Assembly (NCBI GenBank): GCA_030272585.1
Contig: BSYQ01000004.1
Coordinates: 3,348,001-3,412,000, forward strand
Length of the DNA: 64,000 nt
From: Bryopsis sp. KO-2023
Taxonomy: Eukaryota; Chlorophyta; Ulvophyceae; Bryopsidales; Bryopsidaceae
Reading direction: 5' to 3'
Below are positions 28,943 through 41,900 of the stretch, one piece after another. The notes beneath the pieces were generated by a model. It did not search any database. It was not told the DNA's origin and saw nothing but the letters and a program-made list of their open reading frames with translations. Position numbers and translations under genes: made by a program. Position 1 is the stretch's first letter; every line of letters starts with the position of its first letter.

Positions 28943-31435
28943 TATGTCGGGCCGTTTCTTTCAGAGATCACCAAAAGACCGAAAACCCAACACTACTGCC
29001 GAGTTTGGGGTGTGGTCCGCTCTTTGATGTTTTTTGGGGATGTGACGCCCTGGTGCTCGACATACTTTCACACATGCAACTCAGCAGAATGTGGTGTTGT
29101 CCTGTCACTTGTATGGAACAGTTTCATTCCAGCAGCCGCCATCTAGCATCTCAAGTGTACGCCCAGGTTTCAAGTGTACGTTTGTACGCTTGTTCATAGT
29201 CCGGGGAAATCCAAGCCGTTCCTTTCTGCTTCCGCCAGAGGGAGAGGAGCAAGAACGATACACACATGCGTCTCACTAATTTCACGAGCGCACCATTGGG
29301 GCGTACGCGGACACTGCATGCAAGGAGGAAAGAAACAATGTTCACGAGTGTGCAAGTTCCACACTCGCCCCATCCATCTTGGAGAGGATGATGGCAATCA
29401 ACGACGACAGGATATTTCGTCATCGTCAATTCGAATTTCGGATTGTGCACGCTGTCAGGAACCACTGAAGCACTTTAAACGTCTTGGGGACAAAAGAATC
29501 AGGGATTCTTTCATTGATATGCTTGCAACAGAAAAACCACTTCATTTCTTTCTCCCCATATGGATATCGTGAAAGGGGAAGACAACCCCAAGTGGGTTTT
29601 CTGCTTCGACACCCATCGACACCCAATTCGACTCTGGGGGTCTTTGCACCTAAATCTTCACTTCACCGCATTCAGGAAGGCAACAGGACCTCCACAATTG
29701 CTTTCACAACACCACAATTCAAGAAAAATTAACTTGTAAGGGCCATGAAGGACAAGCCAGATCATCAATCTCAGTCTCGAGCATATGGGCCGTGGAGTTA
29801 GAGTTTCATCAGAGAGAACCAGCTGGTTAAGGGCCCACCAAACTGGGACACCCCTCCGAATTCACCCCCAGCATCACCCTGCTTTACAACTTACCACACT
29901 TCCAAGATTGAAACCGTCACAAAAACTCATAGCAAACAACTGGGAGATGATGTGTTGGTACATTATTGGTGATGGTAAGGTGTGGATGGAAATGCTTTTC
30001 CACCATGAGCTCCTGTCAGACTTTGTGGGAGTGCAGGGGGGGGATGCGATAAATGATAGATCCCACATTTGGAACGGAATATCTTCCTGATATCATCACT
30101 TCTCAACTTCATTTGCATCAAATTCATCAATAGTGGATCGTCAATGTGCATGTGTCTCATCAAAAACGTCATCAAGCATCATCAGAGAGACATATCGTCA
30201 TGAACTTTTCATCATTTCGTCACTTTCATCAAACACGTCATAAGGTACCCCCTCTCATCAATTTCACCGGCAAGCCTGTGCAACAAGCCAATTCAGCTTG
30301 CGAAAACTACAGGGGGTTGGGGGAGACCAAGCGAGAGAGCTGGGGACGCCAATGTCGAAAAGACAAAAAAAAACAGACACCGAAAAGTAGGGAGGAATGC
30401 CGGGCATTCCCCCAGATCACCATATGTTGATATTCCAACTATCACAAGCATCCACAACACCCTCCCTTTTCTGAGGAGATGAGGTAAAAGTTCGACGAAA
30501 AATATATACCTTCTCCCATCGGCCTCCTTAATGTCACACATTTCATGTACTCGATTACACCTTCAGCATGTTAATATATAAAAAAAAAAGGAAAGATAAA
30601 AGAGGAAAACAAGCCTATGTTCCTGTTTGATCGTTTCCCCCAAAGGGAGGACAGCCCACACCATCACTAAAAACAGCAGTTTCTCAGACCTACACGAATT
30701 AATCTAACCCCACAACGAACAACGAACGGAACGAACCCCCATCGATTACGTCGAGGGGAAAAGAGAGAGAGTGCAAGGGTTTCTCAGGCATAGAGAAGAA
30801 AAAAAACACCAGAAAAAAAAAAAAAAACTTGGGAAGAAAAAAAGCAACAAGACACTCACTTGGGCAGGGGAGACCATCGCACGAACATTTTAAGATATCG
30901 AAGTGCAATCCTCTTTCCATCACGACATCTTTTTATCTCAATCTTTATAATTTCCTTCTTTATCCATTATCATCTCTAGAACTTCTCTTTCTCCCTCTCC
31001 CACACAGTAGCGAAGCCATCCCCCTTCGTCACAGTTTCTTCCAAGTGTTTTTTCCTTCATCGAGCATGTTTTCTCTTCCTTCCGTCTTTTTCGACCAGAA
31101 AGAAAAACTGCAAAACAAGAAAAAAAGAAAAAAAGATTCCCTTCTTCTTCTTCTTCTTTCTCCTCTCTTCTTTCATCTCTCCAGTTCCTTCTAAGCGAAC
31201 GGTCTCTCCCCCCCCTTTTTCCCCTCGTCGGTCGACTTCAATTTTTTCAGTTCCTTTTTTATAGAAACCCCCTCACATAGCGCTGCTGTTTAAATATCTA
31301 CGCTTCCTCCAAAGCTTCGCAATCTCTGTAAAACCCCTGCAAAAATTGGAGGGAAAAAAAAAGCTTATTAGACATCTGCCTGCAAGTCTCACAAACTGAT
31401 TTTTTTTTCGAAACCTCGTAAACAGCAACCGAGAT
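28943..31435. other. intergenic, no gene recognised
   Basis: About 2.5 kb upstream of the serpin and downstream of the SR-protein gene. Short ORFs lack family features. TCATCA/CATCAT words are frequent at 30080-30245, and C+T- and A-rich low-complexity tracts lie at 30780-31260. Confidence 0.45.
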
Positions 31436-31577
31436 AACCCACACAAATGCACCTGCCTCTTCCCCCCCCCCAAAAAAAAGAAAAAAAAAATGCGAATGAT
31501 TACCTGATAACCCACACAAATGCACCTGCCTCTTCCCCCCCCCCAAAAAAAAGAAAAAAAAAATGCGAATGATTACC
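31436..31577. repeat. 71-bp tandem duplication in the SR-gene 3' flank
   Basis: ATAACCCACACAAATGCACC, the C/A homopolymer run and GCGAATGATTACCTG occur twice in a row with no difference by eye. It lies just past the stop codon of the SR-protein gene, probably in its 3' UTR, and looks recent. Confidence 0.85.
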
Positions 31578-31614
31578 TGAAAAAGCACACAAATCCCATC
31601 CAAGAAAAAAAGAA

Positions 31615-33395
31615 CTAGGAGTCGGGCGATTCAGACCGCCGAGTCTGGTCTGCTCTCGGTGAACTGGCTCCATTTTCTCGTTTGATGGAGGGACTCCTCT
31701 CCTCTTTCATTGGGGCATCGTTTGCAGGTGATGCGCTCCTCTTTGGCCTTGCCGGGGATCTGCTCCTGATAAGCACCACAGCAAAAAACCAATCAAAGCA
31801 CAGCGTTTAAATTAGGAAAAGCCTTTTTTTGTCTTGAACCAGCCAAGAAATAAGCAATTGAGGTTAATAAAGCAAATGTGGCGGTAACCTTGTGTTTGTT
31901 TCTCGTTTGTGTGTGTGTGGATATTACACCGTTGATCGTCTCAAAATTTCTCACCTCTTTGGTGATTTGCTTCGTGAGTAGCTGGGTCTCCTTCCGACCG
32001 GTGAGCCTGATGCGCTCCGTCTGGGGGACCTGCTCCTGGAGTAGCTCCTAGCTCGCCTGGGGGGCGACCGGGAGGGGCTCCTCCTCCTTCTGACAGGTGA
32101 TCGACTGTGACTCCTTCTGCGAGGAGAGTAGCTCCTGCTTCTTCGCCGCCTGTCTGGGGAACGGCTCATGCTCCTCCTTCTACCTCTGTCTCGGCCTCCA
32201 CCCCCACCTGAAGATTTCGGGGAAAAAAACAGACAATTTTTCAAAAAATTGAAGGGTAGTTGGTTTTTGTATTAAAGGGTGGATCGGGCGAATATCTGTG
32301 GGAAAAAAAATTAAGACCAAAAAAAAAAAGTGGGGAGTTTTGAGTTTGAGTCGTTGAACTCTGTGGGGAGTTTTGTTTTTGTTGAAGTGCCAAGAGCGTT
32401 TTGTTTTATTATGTTTCTGTTCTATCTCCTTTCACAAAGATGCTCCATCCAGCAAGCCTCTTGGTCGCTGGGCAGACTTTGCCATGTCCTTGCACACACA
32501 AACAGAAACTCACCACCACCTCCTCCTCCTCCTCCTCCTCCATATCCTCTCCCTCTCCTGTAGTCGTCAGGTCGCTTTCTGCCTTGCATCGCGAACACGA
32601 CGGAAACCTGCACAACAGGTGGCGAAAACTCAAAACAGCGGCCTCGTTGAGATCACACTAGGCGAAAAACAGAGAGAAACTCGAGCCAGGTAGGTCGAGA
32701 ATTAGTTTACACCGCATTCACACCTCGCGGCCCATGATCTCCTTGCGATCCATCGCGTGTTTAGCATCTTCGGCGTCTCGGGCGTTGGTGTACTCGACGA
32801 ACGCAATGCCTCTGGGTTCTCTGGTCACACCGTTCAAAAACGAAATGTCACGATTCTGTCAACGGACGTGGCGGACCAGCCCCGCCAAAAAAAAGGGGAT
32901 TTCATAGGCCAGCAACACTGGTTTGACGGAAAGCGATCCTGGTCGACCCACCTGGTGTAATAGTCCCTTGGAAGATAAACGTCCCTCACGGCGCCGTACT
33001 TTTCCGCATGATGCCGCAAGTCATGCTCCCTGGATAGAACGAAAAACAAAAAGCCGAAAACATCAAACAGTGACCAAAACAGCGCACCCCGTCGAGTTCA
33101 CGTCGACACACACACACGAGCATTTCAAAACCACAAACCACAGCACGCGGCACGACTCTTCGTTTTATCACTTTCTTCGGCCCCACCTGCAATCTTTGGA
33201 CAGATTTCGCACCAACAGGCTGCAGCGGGAGGGTGGGTCGCGCCTCATTGGGGATTCACGCCTGTCAGGCGGATTGCGGTTCGGCGAAATCGAAAGTGAG
33301 CACGGGCGACGCCGGTGGTGATGCCTTCTGCGTCCGAATACAGGGCTACGTGCAGGCGAAAGCGAACGTGAGTATGACCGGCGACGATAGGACAT
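31615..33395 (-). CDS. SR splicing factor, SC35-like (SCL) type: RRM plus RS domain
   Basis: Exons complement(join(31615..31765, 31955..32207, 32514..32607, 32724..32820, 32952..33029, 33187..33395)), 293 residues. A short N-terminal RS-type extension (MSYRRRSYSRSLSPARS) precedes the RRM, as in plant SCL proteins. RRM motifs are SLLVRNLSKDC (RNP2), VRDVYLPRDYYTREPRGIAF and VEY (RNP1 region), and DAKHAMDRKEIMGRE. A glycine run follows, then a long RS domain of SRSP/RRRS units, and a tail with SPS, KREN and RRSESPDS. It acts in the nucleus in spliceosome assembly and splice-site choice. The ATG at 33395 is the first in frame. Confidence 0.92.
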
Positions 33396-33499
33396 CCGTC
33401 TCACCCCCCTTTACACACCCCTTCACAACCACCTTTCTTCTCCTGACCTTCAGGTTCTCTCTGGGTCTGCCACTTCTGAGCCGGTTTTTTTGGGGGGGG

Positions 33500-33753
33500 T
33501 TCCAGTCAGAAAACCTTATTGGAAGATGGGTGAAGTGTACGATGTCAGCGGGGTTATCAGCGAAATGAAGGGCGTTCGAATCAATCTGGAGGGTGCCGAT
33601 ATTTTGGGCCGATTTCTGGCAAGGCCCCCAGCGCAGAAAATCTATCGCCGCCTGCCGCAGCTTCCGGCGAATTTTGCGATTGATTGAGAACACTGTCCCT
33701 CCCATCGCCAGTACTGTTGTCCATATTTCAGATGGTTTTTTCACAGCTGCCAT
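33500..33753 (-). CDS. possible small protein upstream of the SR gene
   Basis: An ORF from the ATG at 33753 (MAAVKKPSEIWTTVLAMGG...) reads through basic and hydrophobic sequence. It could end by splicing at AATAAG/GTTTTC near 33516, or run to 33346, which would overlap the SR start. The opposite strand is also open for 65 codons here. No family is recognised, so this may be a 5' leader rather than a gene. Confidence 0.25.
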
Positions 33754-33781
33754 TTGGAAATAATGTGTTAAGAGTTTGTGT

Positions 33782-33839
33782 GTGTGGAGTTTCTTTGAGT
33801 TAAATGGGCTGTGTGGAGTTTCTTTGAGTTAAATGGGCT
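33782..33839. repeat. 29-bp tandem duplication
   Basis: GTGTGGAGTTTCTTTGAGTT followed by AAATGGGCT occurs twice in succession, in the 3' flank of pcyA. Confidence 0.85.
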
Positions 33840-34633
33840 GTTGGTCCATTTCTGTTTGGGGTTAGTCAGCACTTGTACAGGGAAGAAGGAAGCTCCCTGT
33901 AAGAAGCAAGTGAATTAAGGGCAGTACTGTTTCAGGCACTACTTGTCTTAGGGTTTAAAGAGGACAAGGGAAACAGTAACACTTGTAATATGATTTCTTC
34001 GAAGTGATTCCCGAATGGTTTTCACAGTGTGAGAAGGGCGGGCAATCAAGTGGAGATTTGGGGTCTCAACAGTGAGAACCCGATCGAACAACAGCCGCCA
34101 AATACCCCCCCCCCAAAAAAAAATAAAAATAAATAAAAATAAATATGTGAACAAATGCTCCTTTCCTTTGTCTTTTTTTATTATTTCCCTGTATAAACAT
34201 GAACATGAGCTGAAGGCTCCTAGGGACTTCTCAACACGAGAAGGGCACCAAAAAAACTGGTTACAGGTGGAAAAACCTAGCAGAGGTTTTTTTGTGTGAT
34301 GTATATTTTTTTTAATCGTTTTACAGTTCCCTAAGATCAACCCCTCGATGGAAAAGGAAATTGAAGAAACAAAAAAAATCAGAAAACCAAAAAACGGAAA
34401 CTAAGAAACAAAACACTACGCATCAATACTTTACAAAAAAAGAAGCCTAATCTGCTCTTTGGCCAAATAAAAAGAAAAAACTGAAGGGAAAAAAAAAACA
34501 ACGCTGCACGAAAGGCGCCAGAGGCACCCTCTTTCATTCAGCGACGATTAAAACATACTGACTAAAAGCAAAATAAAGAAAACAATCTCTTCTCAAAAAA
34601 AAAAAAGGGGGGCAATGAGAACTACTGTTTGTT
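33840..34633. other. 3' flank of pcyA, nothing coding
   Basis: A+T-rich with homopolymers, probably the 3' UTR and spacer of the pcyA gene ending at 34634. Confidence 0.45.
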
Positions 34634-37600
34634 TTAGCACTCCTGATAATCAAACATCACTTCGGACATGTAATACTCTGTGAATTCTTCTCCGAAACAG
34701 GATTTTAAGGCAGCTCGGGTTTTGATATTCTGCAGGTTGTTGTGAAAGAACCTGTGTGCTCCAAAGCAAAACAAAAATCAGCCCCCAGAAAAAGCCCTGG
34801 CAAAATAATGTCAGTAAAAATGGGTGAAAAAAAAAAACCCCGGTCTGCAGGAGCATGGCAGAACATTTTTGCAGATTGATCGACCGTACTTGTTTCATTC
34901 ACTACCAGTATTCGGGGGGTCCATGCATTCAAAAATATCAAAAGAGATGCACAATTGAAAGTTGTGCAAGTGAATGGAGAGGCATGTAATCAATAAAAAC
35001 AGAGGTATGTCACAACATGAACAGCATGAATCCGCAGAGAGGTGTGCAAGGATGGTCCTACCTTTTGTGGGCGGCTTTGATATCACCTAACCGATCTTCT
35101 GGAGCCTCCTCCGCTTCACAGACAAACTGAACACCAATAATCGGGGGGCATCAGTTCCATGACTGTCATCGAAACAAAAATCAAATGCATTGCATCGAGG
35201 CTGAATCCGTCTCACCTCCAAGTAGACTTCCAACAGCATCAAAGCATAATCGCTGAATTTTTCGATGTCGTTTTTGTCCTTTGGGGCCATCATTCGCATG
35301 CGATCGGAAGACATCTCTGCAAACCACTCCGGCAGCCTTTTTTGTTTAGATTCCGGAGACTTCGGAGGGGGCTCCAGCCATGACTTGGACGGATCCGAAT
35401 TCATCCGCTCGGTTATGCGCAAATCCAACGCCTCCGGAAGCTTTGCAGACAGGGAAGAAGGCGTCAAATCCACGGCGGCGAAATTTACTCTGCCAGCACC
35501 GACCTGTAGGACAGTTGCAAGATGGAATTTTTCAGCCTCAGAAGACGAACACCATCTGTTGATCAAATTTGTCTTGTTTTTGTTTCAGCGCCAGCAGGCA
35601 GGAGGCAAAACTCTCATGTTTTTATGTTTGAAACATAATCACCACCGCACCACCAGTGCAACTCGTCCATAATACCAAGTTTCGAGTAAGATGACCCAAG
35701 TCCTGACTGAAAAACTAGGGGGGGGGGGATTTTGGTGCTGTTTTTTTTGGGGGGGGTCTTGACCTCTATCGTGATTGTTATTTGTTGCTGGCAGCCTGGC
35801 AAATTCATTCGTACCATATCACAGGCGAAGATGGGGAGGTCATATTTGATTCTTGGAACCATAATGCAGTGCAGAACCTGGCCCAAGAAAAAAACATTTC
35901 CTTCAGTGTTAAGAAAAAAAAAAACAGACAATAGAAAATAGAAAATGAAAGGGCTGTCGCATCGTCAACCACCTGTTTTCTTTCTATTGTTTTTTTTCAG
36001 CATCATTTCTAATAAAACAATAGGATATCAAATGTAAAGACATATATATGGATCAAAAAATAATGATTCTACCGAAACATAAAATACTTGAAAACCAAAA
36101 AATAAAATAAAATAATTCTTACGTGTCTTACAGGACACTCCTTCCTGTTTGTTGGTGTGGACGTTTTATTTTTCGGTTTTTCCTTAGTTTAAAACAGAGA
36201 CATATATAAGTATTTTGACATTTTTTTTTTCTGTGTGAATCAACTAAATTCACATTCTCCTTCCACAGTTCAATATATGTTTCTTTTATTTCTTTCAATA
36301 TTTCCTCTGAAAAGAAGGGGATACATACATATATATGAAAAAATAAACTCACTTGGAGCTTGTCTTGGCGACGAGCAAGCTCTATGTCAATTTTCCTGAA
36401 TTTGGTGCTTTCGTAGAATCGATTCTCAATGATCATTCTCATGAGTCTGTGAAAACCAAGAAAAAAAAAAGTGGATTTTTTGGTATTTCTTCTTTTAATA
36501 ATTTCAACCCACAGTTCAACACACAAAAAAACTAAGGACAAAATAAAATATCAAACAGGAAGAAAAAAACATCGCTACACAAAAATTTATGGTGATGAGG
36601 TAACCCAAAATGCCTCGCTGTAGGTGGCAAGAAAAAACAAAAACACTTTCACGGAAAAAATTAATACACAGTAATAACGAGATGTCTAAAAAAAAAAACA
36701 GTGGAAAACTCCACCTTGAATCGGTTCCATTCAGTTGATCCACGGATGATGAGGGATCATCGATTTGACCGAACGGATTCATAGAATCGATGAACTCCAT
36801 TCTGGGATCCACGCTTCCATTTGCCAAATCTGCACGCAAAAAAAAATAATAAAATAATAAAATAAAGCACAACGAAAACAAAAACAGCTGGTCAACTCTG
36901 GGAACTCTGTTTCGTTTTGTTTTTCCCTGTGAAAAACTAGAGTTCGCAGGAATTCCTGCGAACCAGAGAAGCGGCAGGTTAACATCTATCATTTGCATAC
37001 AGGACGAATCATTTTGATTTTAATCAAAATAAAACAATCCTTCCAATCTGCACAACGCAGCCTTCAATATTACCATGCTCCGTTTCAGTACTAAATAAAT
37101 AACTAACTTGCATTCTCAATCGACACAGTTCTTGAAGGTACTTTTCATTCCACGATTGTATGTTCAGTGCAAACGACCCCTGCCAGCATTTCCAAAACAG
37201 CAAACGTTTTCTCGATGTTGAATTCAAGATCTGTGGAGGATGAAGGCCATATCTAGGGCATCATCCCATTGACGACCTCAAGCAGCTCGACAACCACTGA
37301 TGGAATTCTGCAGAAGTCAGAATCATCAACCCACCGTTTCCGATGGCTTCGAAAAGCTGGTTTTCGATGCTTCTGGCAAAATCGCTGACGTCTTCCTGAA
37401 CCGAACCCGTGAGCCAGTAGTCCCGCTTGGTTTCCACCTCATAATCTGGATCGCTCAGCTGGGCCCTGCATGTGAATGCTGGGCCCGCCCTCCTGACAAA
37501 TCTGGTCGGGCTGCGCTCCAGCACTGTATCCAATTCGAAACTGACATTGAAACCCAAGGATGAGCCTTTCGTCCCCACATCATCAGAAAAGAAAAAAACA

Positions 37601-37927
37601 GAAAAAACCCGGAAAAACCAACGGCAGGAAAAGAAGCGAATTAAACTAAAGCTAATTGCTTTTTCATGATGCCAGCGAATTTGTGTCAGTGGTAATTTAT
37701 TGCACTGGGTAAGTTGGGCATGTGGATGTCATGCAATTTTTGCATAAAACTTGTGAAAATTTCCACATGTCTGATTCCTCTGCACGATACGCCCGGGCCA
37801 ACGCACCGGTATTGAGCACCTTCTCCCTCCAAGAAGGAGAACAGCAACGTTTCCACGACACTGCCCGGCCCGCGTTTGTGTCGAGGTGACTTGAGTTCGC
37901 GCAGCGAAAACCACCCAAGCAACTCAT
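34634..37927 (-). CDS. pcyA: ferredoxin-dependent bilin reductase, PcyA type (phycocyanobilin synthesis)
   Basis: PcyA reduces biliverdin to phycocyanobilin with ferredoxin, giving the phytochrome chromophore in algae. Proposed exons: complement(join(34634..34751, 35062..35126, 35216..35503, 35815..35877, 36353..36446, 36715..36829, 37335..37565, 37807..37927)), 364 residues, frame kept throughout. Family blocks: IIENRFYESTKFRKIDIELA, VLHCIMVPRIKYDLPIFACD, VNFAAVDLTPSS, LPEWFAEMSSDRM, KTRAALKSCFGEEFTEYYMS and VMFD. The Glu of IELA, His of VLHC and Asp of FACD correspond to the PcyA catalytic residues E76, H88 and D105. The position of H74 is Asp here. The N-terminus (MSCLGGFRCANSSHL...) is Cys/Ser/Arg rich and fits a transit peptide. 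The first two exon joins are the least certain. About 40 acidic residues (FIDSMNPFGQIDDPSSS) before the core are unusual. Confidence 0.85.
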
Positions 37928-38933
37928 GCTTAAGGGTCCTGAATTCTTGACCTTGAAATCGAGAAGTTACACAATGAACCCTTCAGAGCAACAGCATCTT
38001 TCTTTGGAGGGGGGTGAAAAAGGAGGAACTGCCAGAGGTAAGAGGATTCGAAACGGACAGCGGTTTGATGCGTGGGTTGAGTCAAAAACACATAAGCAAA
38101 CGTGTATCCCCGTGGGTAACGCACGTCCAGAATTTATCGTCGAATTCCCCCACACCTGGAGAATCTCAGAACGAAAAATCGGTTTCGAGGGAGGGAAGTG
38201 TGAGGAAAGAGAGGTCAAATTCTCCCAAAAACAGAACTATCGATGAACTTTACGTAATTGTGGACTGGCGGCGAGATCGAAACGGCCACCGTCCGGAAGG
38301 GCGCCGTCTGTATGCCCGCCATGCGATGTACACAAGAGGGGAACGCCCGCCGCTTTTCGTTTCGTAATGGGGGTGACTGCACGCGAAAGGACCGCCTCAA
38401 GTCGTAAATCTGTTTAATACCTTACGGACGTCACGTCTCGTCGGTGTCGTGGGGGCGGTTTGCTGAACGGATGTCTGGAGCGCTCTAGGGCGCTGAACAA
38501 AAAGAAGAAAAAGGAAAAAAAAAGGAAAAAAAAAGTACACACAGCTTTAAAAAAAGAAAAACCTGGAGTCACAGTTTGCTACGCTGCTGACCGAGCGGAG
38601 GCCGTGGGCGTGGGGTTTTTTGGGGTCGTGCTGTTGTCTCTCTCTCCTTTTTTTTTTTCTTTTGCGTTTTCGTTGCAAGCACTCTCCCATTTCGATAAGT
38701 TTTCGTCCCCCCCCATCCCCCTTTTTCTTGAATACCCACATACACAGTTCGAAAAAAAAAAGGAAAAAGAAACGCTCTGCTTGAGCGGTTTCACGTGATA
38801 GATTCTTGAAAAAGGAACAAAGGCCCCCTCCCCCCCCCTCTTCCTCTCTCCCTCGAAAAAAAAAGAAACACACCAACTGGGGAGGGGAAAAAAAGGAAAA
38901 AAAAAAAAGAAACAAGATTTAGAGCAACGCAGA
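37928..38933. promoter_or_regulatory. shared upstream region of divergent pcyA and CK1
   Basis: The two ATGs lie 1,006 bases apart on opposite strands. The middle (38250-38450) is G+C rich with CpGs, and the CK1 side carries A and T homopolymers (38490-38920). No TATA box is obvious. A bidirectional promoter is possible but not shown. Short ORFs here lack family features. Confidence 0.4.
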
Positions 38934-41900
38934 ATGGCCTACGATGGCCGAAACCACCACCTTGGCGGGAAGTACCGAATGGGGAGGAAACTTGGGGGAG
39001 GCTCGTTCGGCGAGATCTTTCTGGGTGAGTGTCGAGCTGTTTGAACTTTTTTTTTATCCCCAATGGTTTTCGGGAAGTGGAGAACGACCTCGTGTTCTAA
39101 GTACTATCGCTCCAAGTAATACACCCCTTTGAGGTCACCCGCTGTGTGCGAATCCTCGCAGGCGTCAACGTGCAAACGGGGGAAGAGGTCGGCATAAAAG
39201 TGGTACGTTTTTTTTGGATTCTCTTTTGACCTCGCTCGAAAACTGTGCTGCTTTGTTTTGGCGACTTCCGGACTCTCAGTACAAGACGTCGCGCGTTTCT
39301 TAGTGGAGAGGGGGGGGGGGGCGGGGGGGCTCAAAGGACTGTTGTATATAAAAGGGCAGTTCGACGGCTTTGGTGGCGACGCACTAACCCCCGTTGTCGC
39401 GCCCTGTCCACAGGAACCCGTGAAATCGCGACATCCGCAGCTCCTGTACGAATCCAAGCTGTATAAAATATTAAGAGGAGGAGGTAAGGTCGCGAGTGTG
39501 GGAAAGGGGGGTTTGGGTTCGTGGTGGAGAGACTAGGGTTGGTCGATGTTTTCCAGTTTGTGGAGGGGTTTTGACAAAAAAATGAAATGAGGGTGCTGAT
39601 CAATTATCCTTGCATGTTACAGCAATATTTTGAATTCGTTCTGTCATTATGAGTGTGCTGTTTTCGAAATGAGAAATTGCCACCGCGACATTTCGTTGTT
39701 GGCCTCAATCTGTTCCACTTTCATGTCGATCGTTTTCTTGGTTTGACAGGAAATAAATACAACATTTTTAACATTTTTAAATCTCATCTTTTAATTTACC
39801 TTGTGTGTGATCGTTTTTGTTTGTTAGTTGGTATTTTATGTTGCTTTATTTATTTTTTATTTTTATTTTTATTTGTGTGTGTGGTGACTTTTTCGATTAG
39901 TCGGCATCCCTGATGTTCATTGGTTTGGAGTGGAGGGCAGTAATAATGTCATGGTGATCGACCTTCTGGGACCCAGCCTGGAAGACCTATTTAACTTTTG
40001 CAATCGTCGATTTTCGCTCAAAACGGTGCTCATGCTTGCTGACCAAATGGTGCGTCGACTGTAGGTACCATTATTTTTTATAATTATCCTTCCAAAAAAA
40101 ATGTTTTTCATTTTCATTTTGTGTGTCATTTTCAATTACTATTATTATTATTTTTTTATTATCCTTCCAAAAAAAAATGTTTTTTTAGTTTTCTTCATTT
40201 TCATTTTGTTGTTGGGGGGGTTCTCCAAGAATAGAGAATTTTGAATGTCATTGTGTGTCTTATCTATTCATTTTTTTGGTTTTTTTTTGGGAGGGGGGGA
40301 AGGCAAGGGAAATAAAACGAAAGAATTAACAACTTGAAACATATTATCATTTTCTGTTCTATTTTTTTGTCATGCATTCCATCAAGCCTTCTTAAAAAAT
40401 GTTTTTGTTGTTTTTATTAAAGCGGAAATTTCGATTTTCATCTGCAAATTTTGAAAAAAAAATATGAATTGGATTGTTGGTTTTTCCTCCAGTTATCAAG
40501 GATAGAATACATTCACTCCAAGAGCTTCATACACAGGGATGTGAAACCAGACAATTTTCTGATGGGCCTTGGAAAACGTGCCAATCAGGTGAAGATGGTT
40601 TTTTCTTCGGGGAAATTTTTTTGCTCACACTCTCTATAATGGCATGTGCTGTTGATAATCCATGCACTTGCACATCATTTTTTTTTTAAGCTTCAAGTTA
40701 TTTGTTCCAGTGGAGATTGAAAACTATTCTGAAGTTTTTGTTTTGTGATTTATTTTTTGAGGGAAGGAGTGTTGACGTTCGAATTGGTTTTCTTTTTCAT
40801 TAAATTAATTTTATTTAAAAAAAAAATTCTCTCTCAATTTTCAGGTGAATATCATTGATTTCGGATTGGCCAAAAAATACCGAGACCCTCGTACGTTTCA
40901 ACATATACCATACTGCGAGAACAAAAATCTGACAGGTGCGTTCCTCGGCTTTTTGCAATTCTTTAGTATTTCCCCCCCCCCCCAAAAAAAATAAAAATTG
41001 ATCAATAGATCATTAACTCTCGCAGTTATTGGTGTCAAAATCCTTGATTTATTTTGTGGAGTTAAGGTGATACTGTTGTTATAAAGCGCCGATTCATGTT
41101 TCAGGGGGAAACCCGAAGAGCACATCCCCCAAAACAAAAAGAGAATGAGAATAAAACAAGAAAATACGCAAAAATACGTACATCTCCTGAAATTGCATTA
41201 AATTAAATACGCTTGTTGTATTTTTTAAATCCCTCTCTTCTTTTTCAGCAGCATAATTCCATGCGTTTTTGTTTTCAATCTTTCTTTCCTCTTTTTGAAA
41301 TGTGATTTTGTTTTCCACATCTGCAACCAAGCTACCTGAAATTTAACGACTATAATCTATCTGGAAATTTTAAAAAACTAGCCTCGTTAATTTATGTAGG
41401 TACTGCGCGCTATGCATCAGTGAATGCTCATATCGGTCGGGAGCAATCTCGAAGAGATGATCTGGAATCAGTGGGCTATGTCTTGCTGTACTTCCTCAAA
41501 GGTAGTCTGCCTTGGCAAGGTCTCAGCGCCGCCACCAAGAAACAAAAGTACGAAAAAATCGGAGAGACGAAATTGAAGACTCCGTTGGAGGTTCTGTGCA
41601 AGGGCTGCCCGGTGGAATTTGTCCTCTATTTTCGCTACATTCGGTCGTTGCAATTCACAGATAAGCCGGATTACGCGGGGTTGAGGAAAAGGTTCAGAGA
41701 CCTGTTCGTTCGTGAAGGTGGGCGAAAATGCTTCACAATGAATCTTGCTTTGTATGGAAACTGTTTTGTTTTTTTTGTTTTTTGTTTTATTCTTGTTGGC
41801 AGGAATTTCAAGTATCGAGTTCTTTTCTCTGCTGGTTTTTTTTTCTCTTGCAGACATTCGCATTCTGGTTCAGGAAAGGGTAATGCAATGAAAATTGGCA

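Noticed and set aside
33490-33687. 65-codon plus-strand ORF (MGGVPVRKPYWKMGEVYDVS...)
   Set aside because: It overlaps the minus-strand ORF at 33500-33753. Neither has family features, and the start and splice context do not favour it.
36200-36300. EEILKEIKETYIELWKEN segment as an additional pcyA exon
   Set aside because: The exons on either side join in phase into a continuous PcyA alignment (IELA...KLQ/VLHC), so this lies in an intron.
37686-37922. ORF reading LLGWFSLRELKSPR..., at first sight like part of an MPN/Abraxas-type protein
   Set aside because: The overlapping frame from the ATG at 37927 gives a transit-peptide-like exon that joins in phase to pcyA, which explains the region better.
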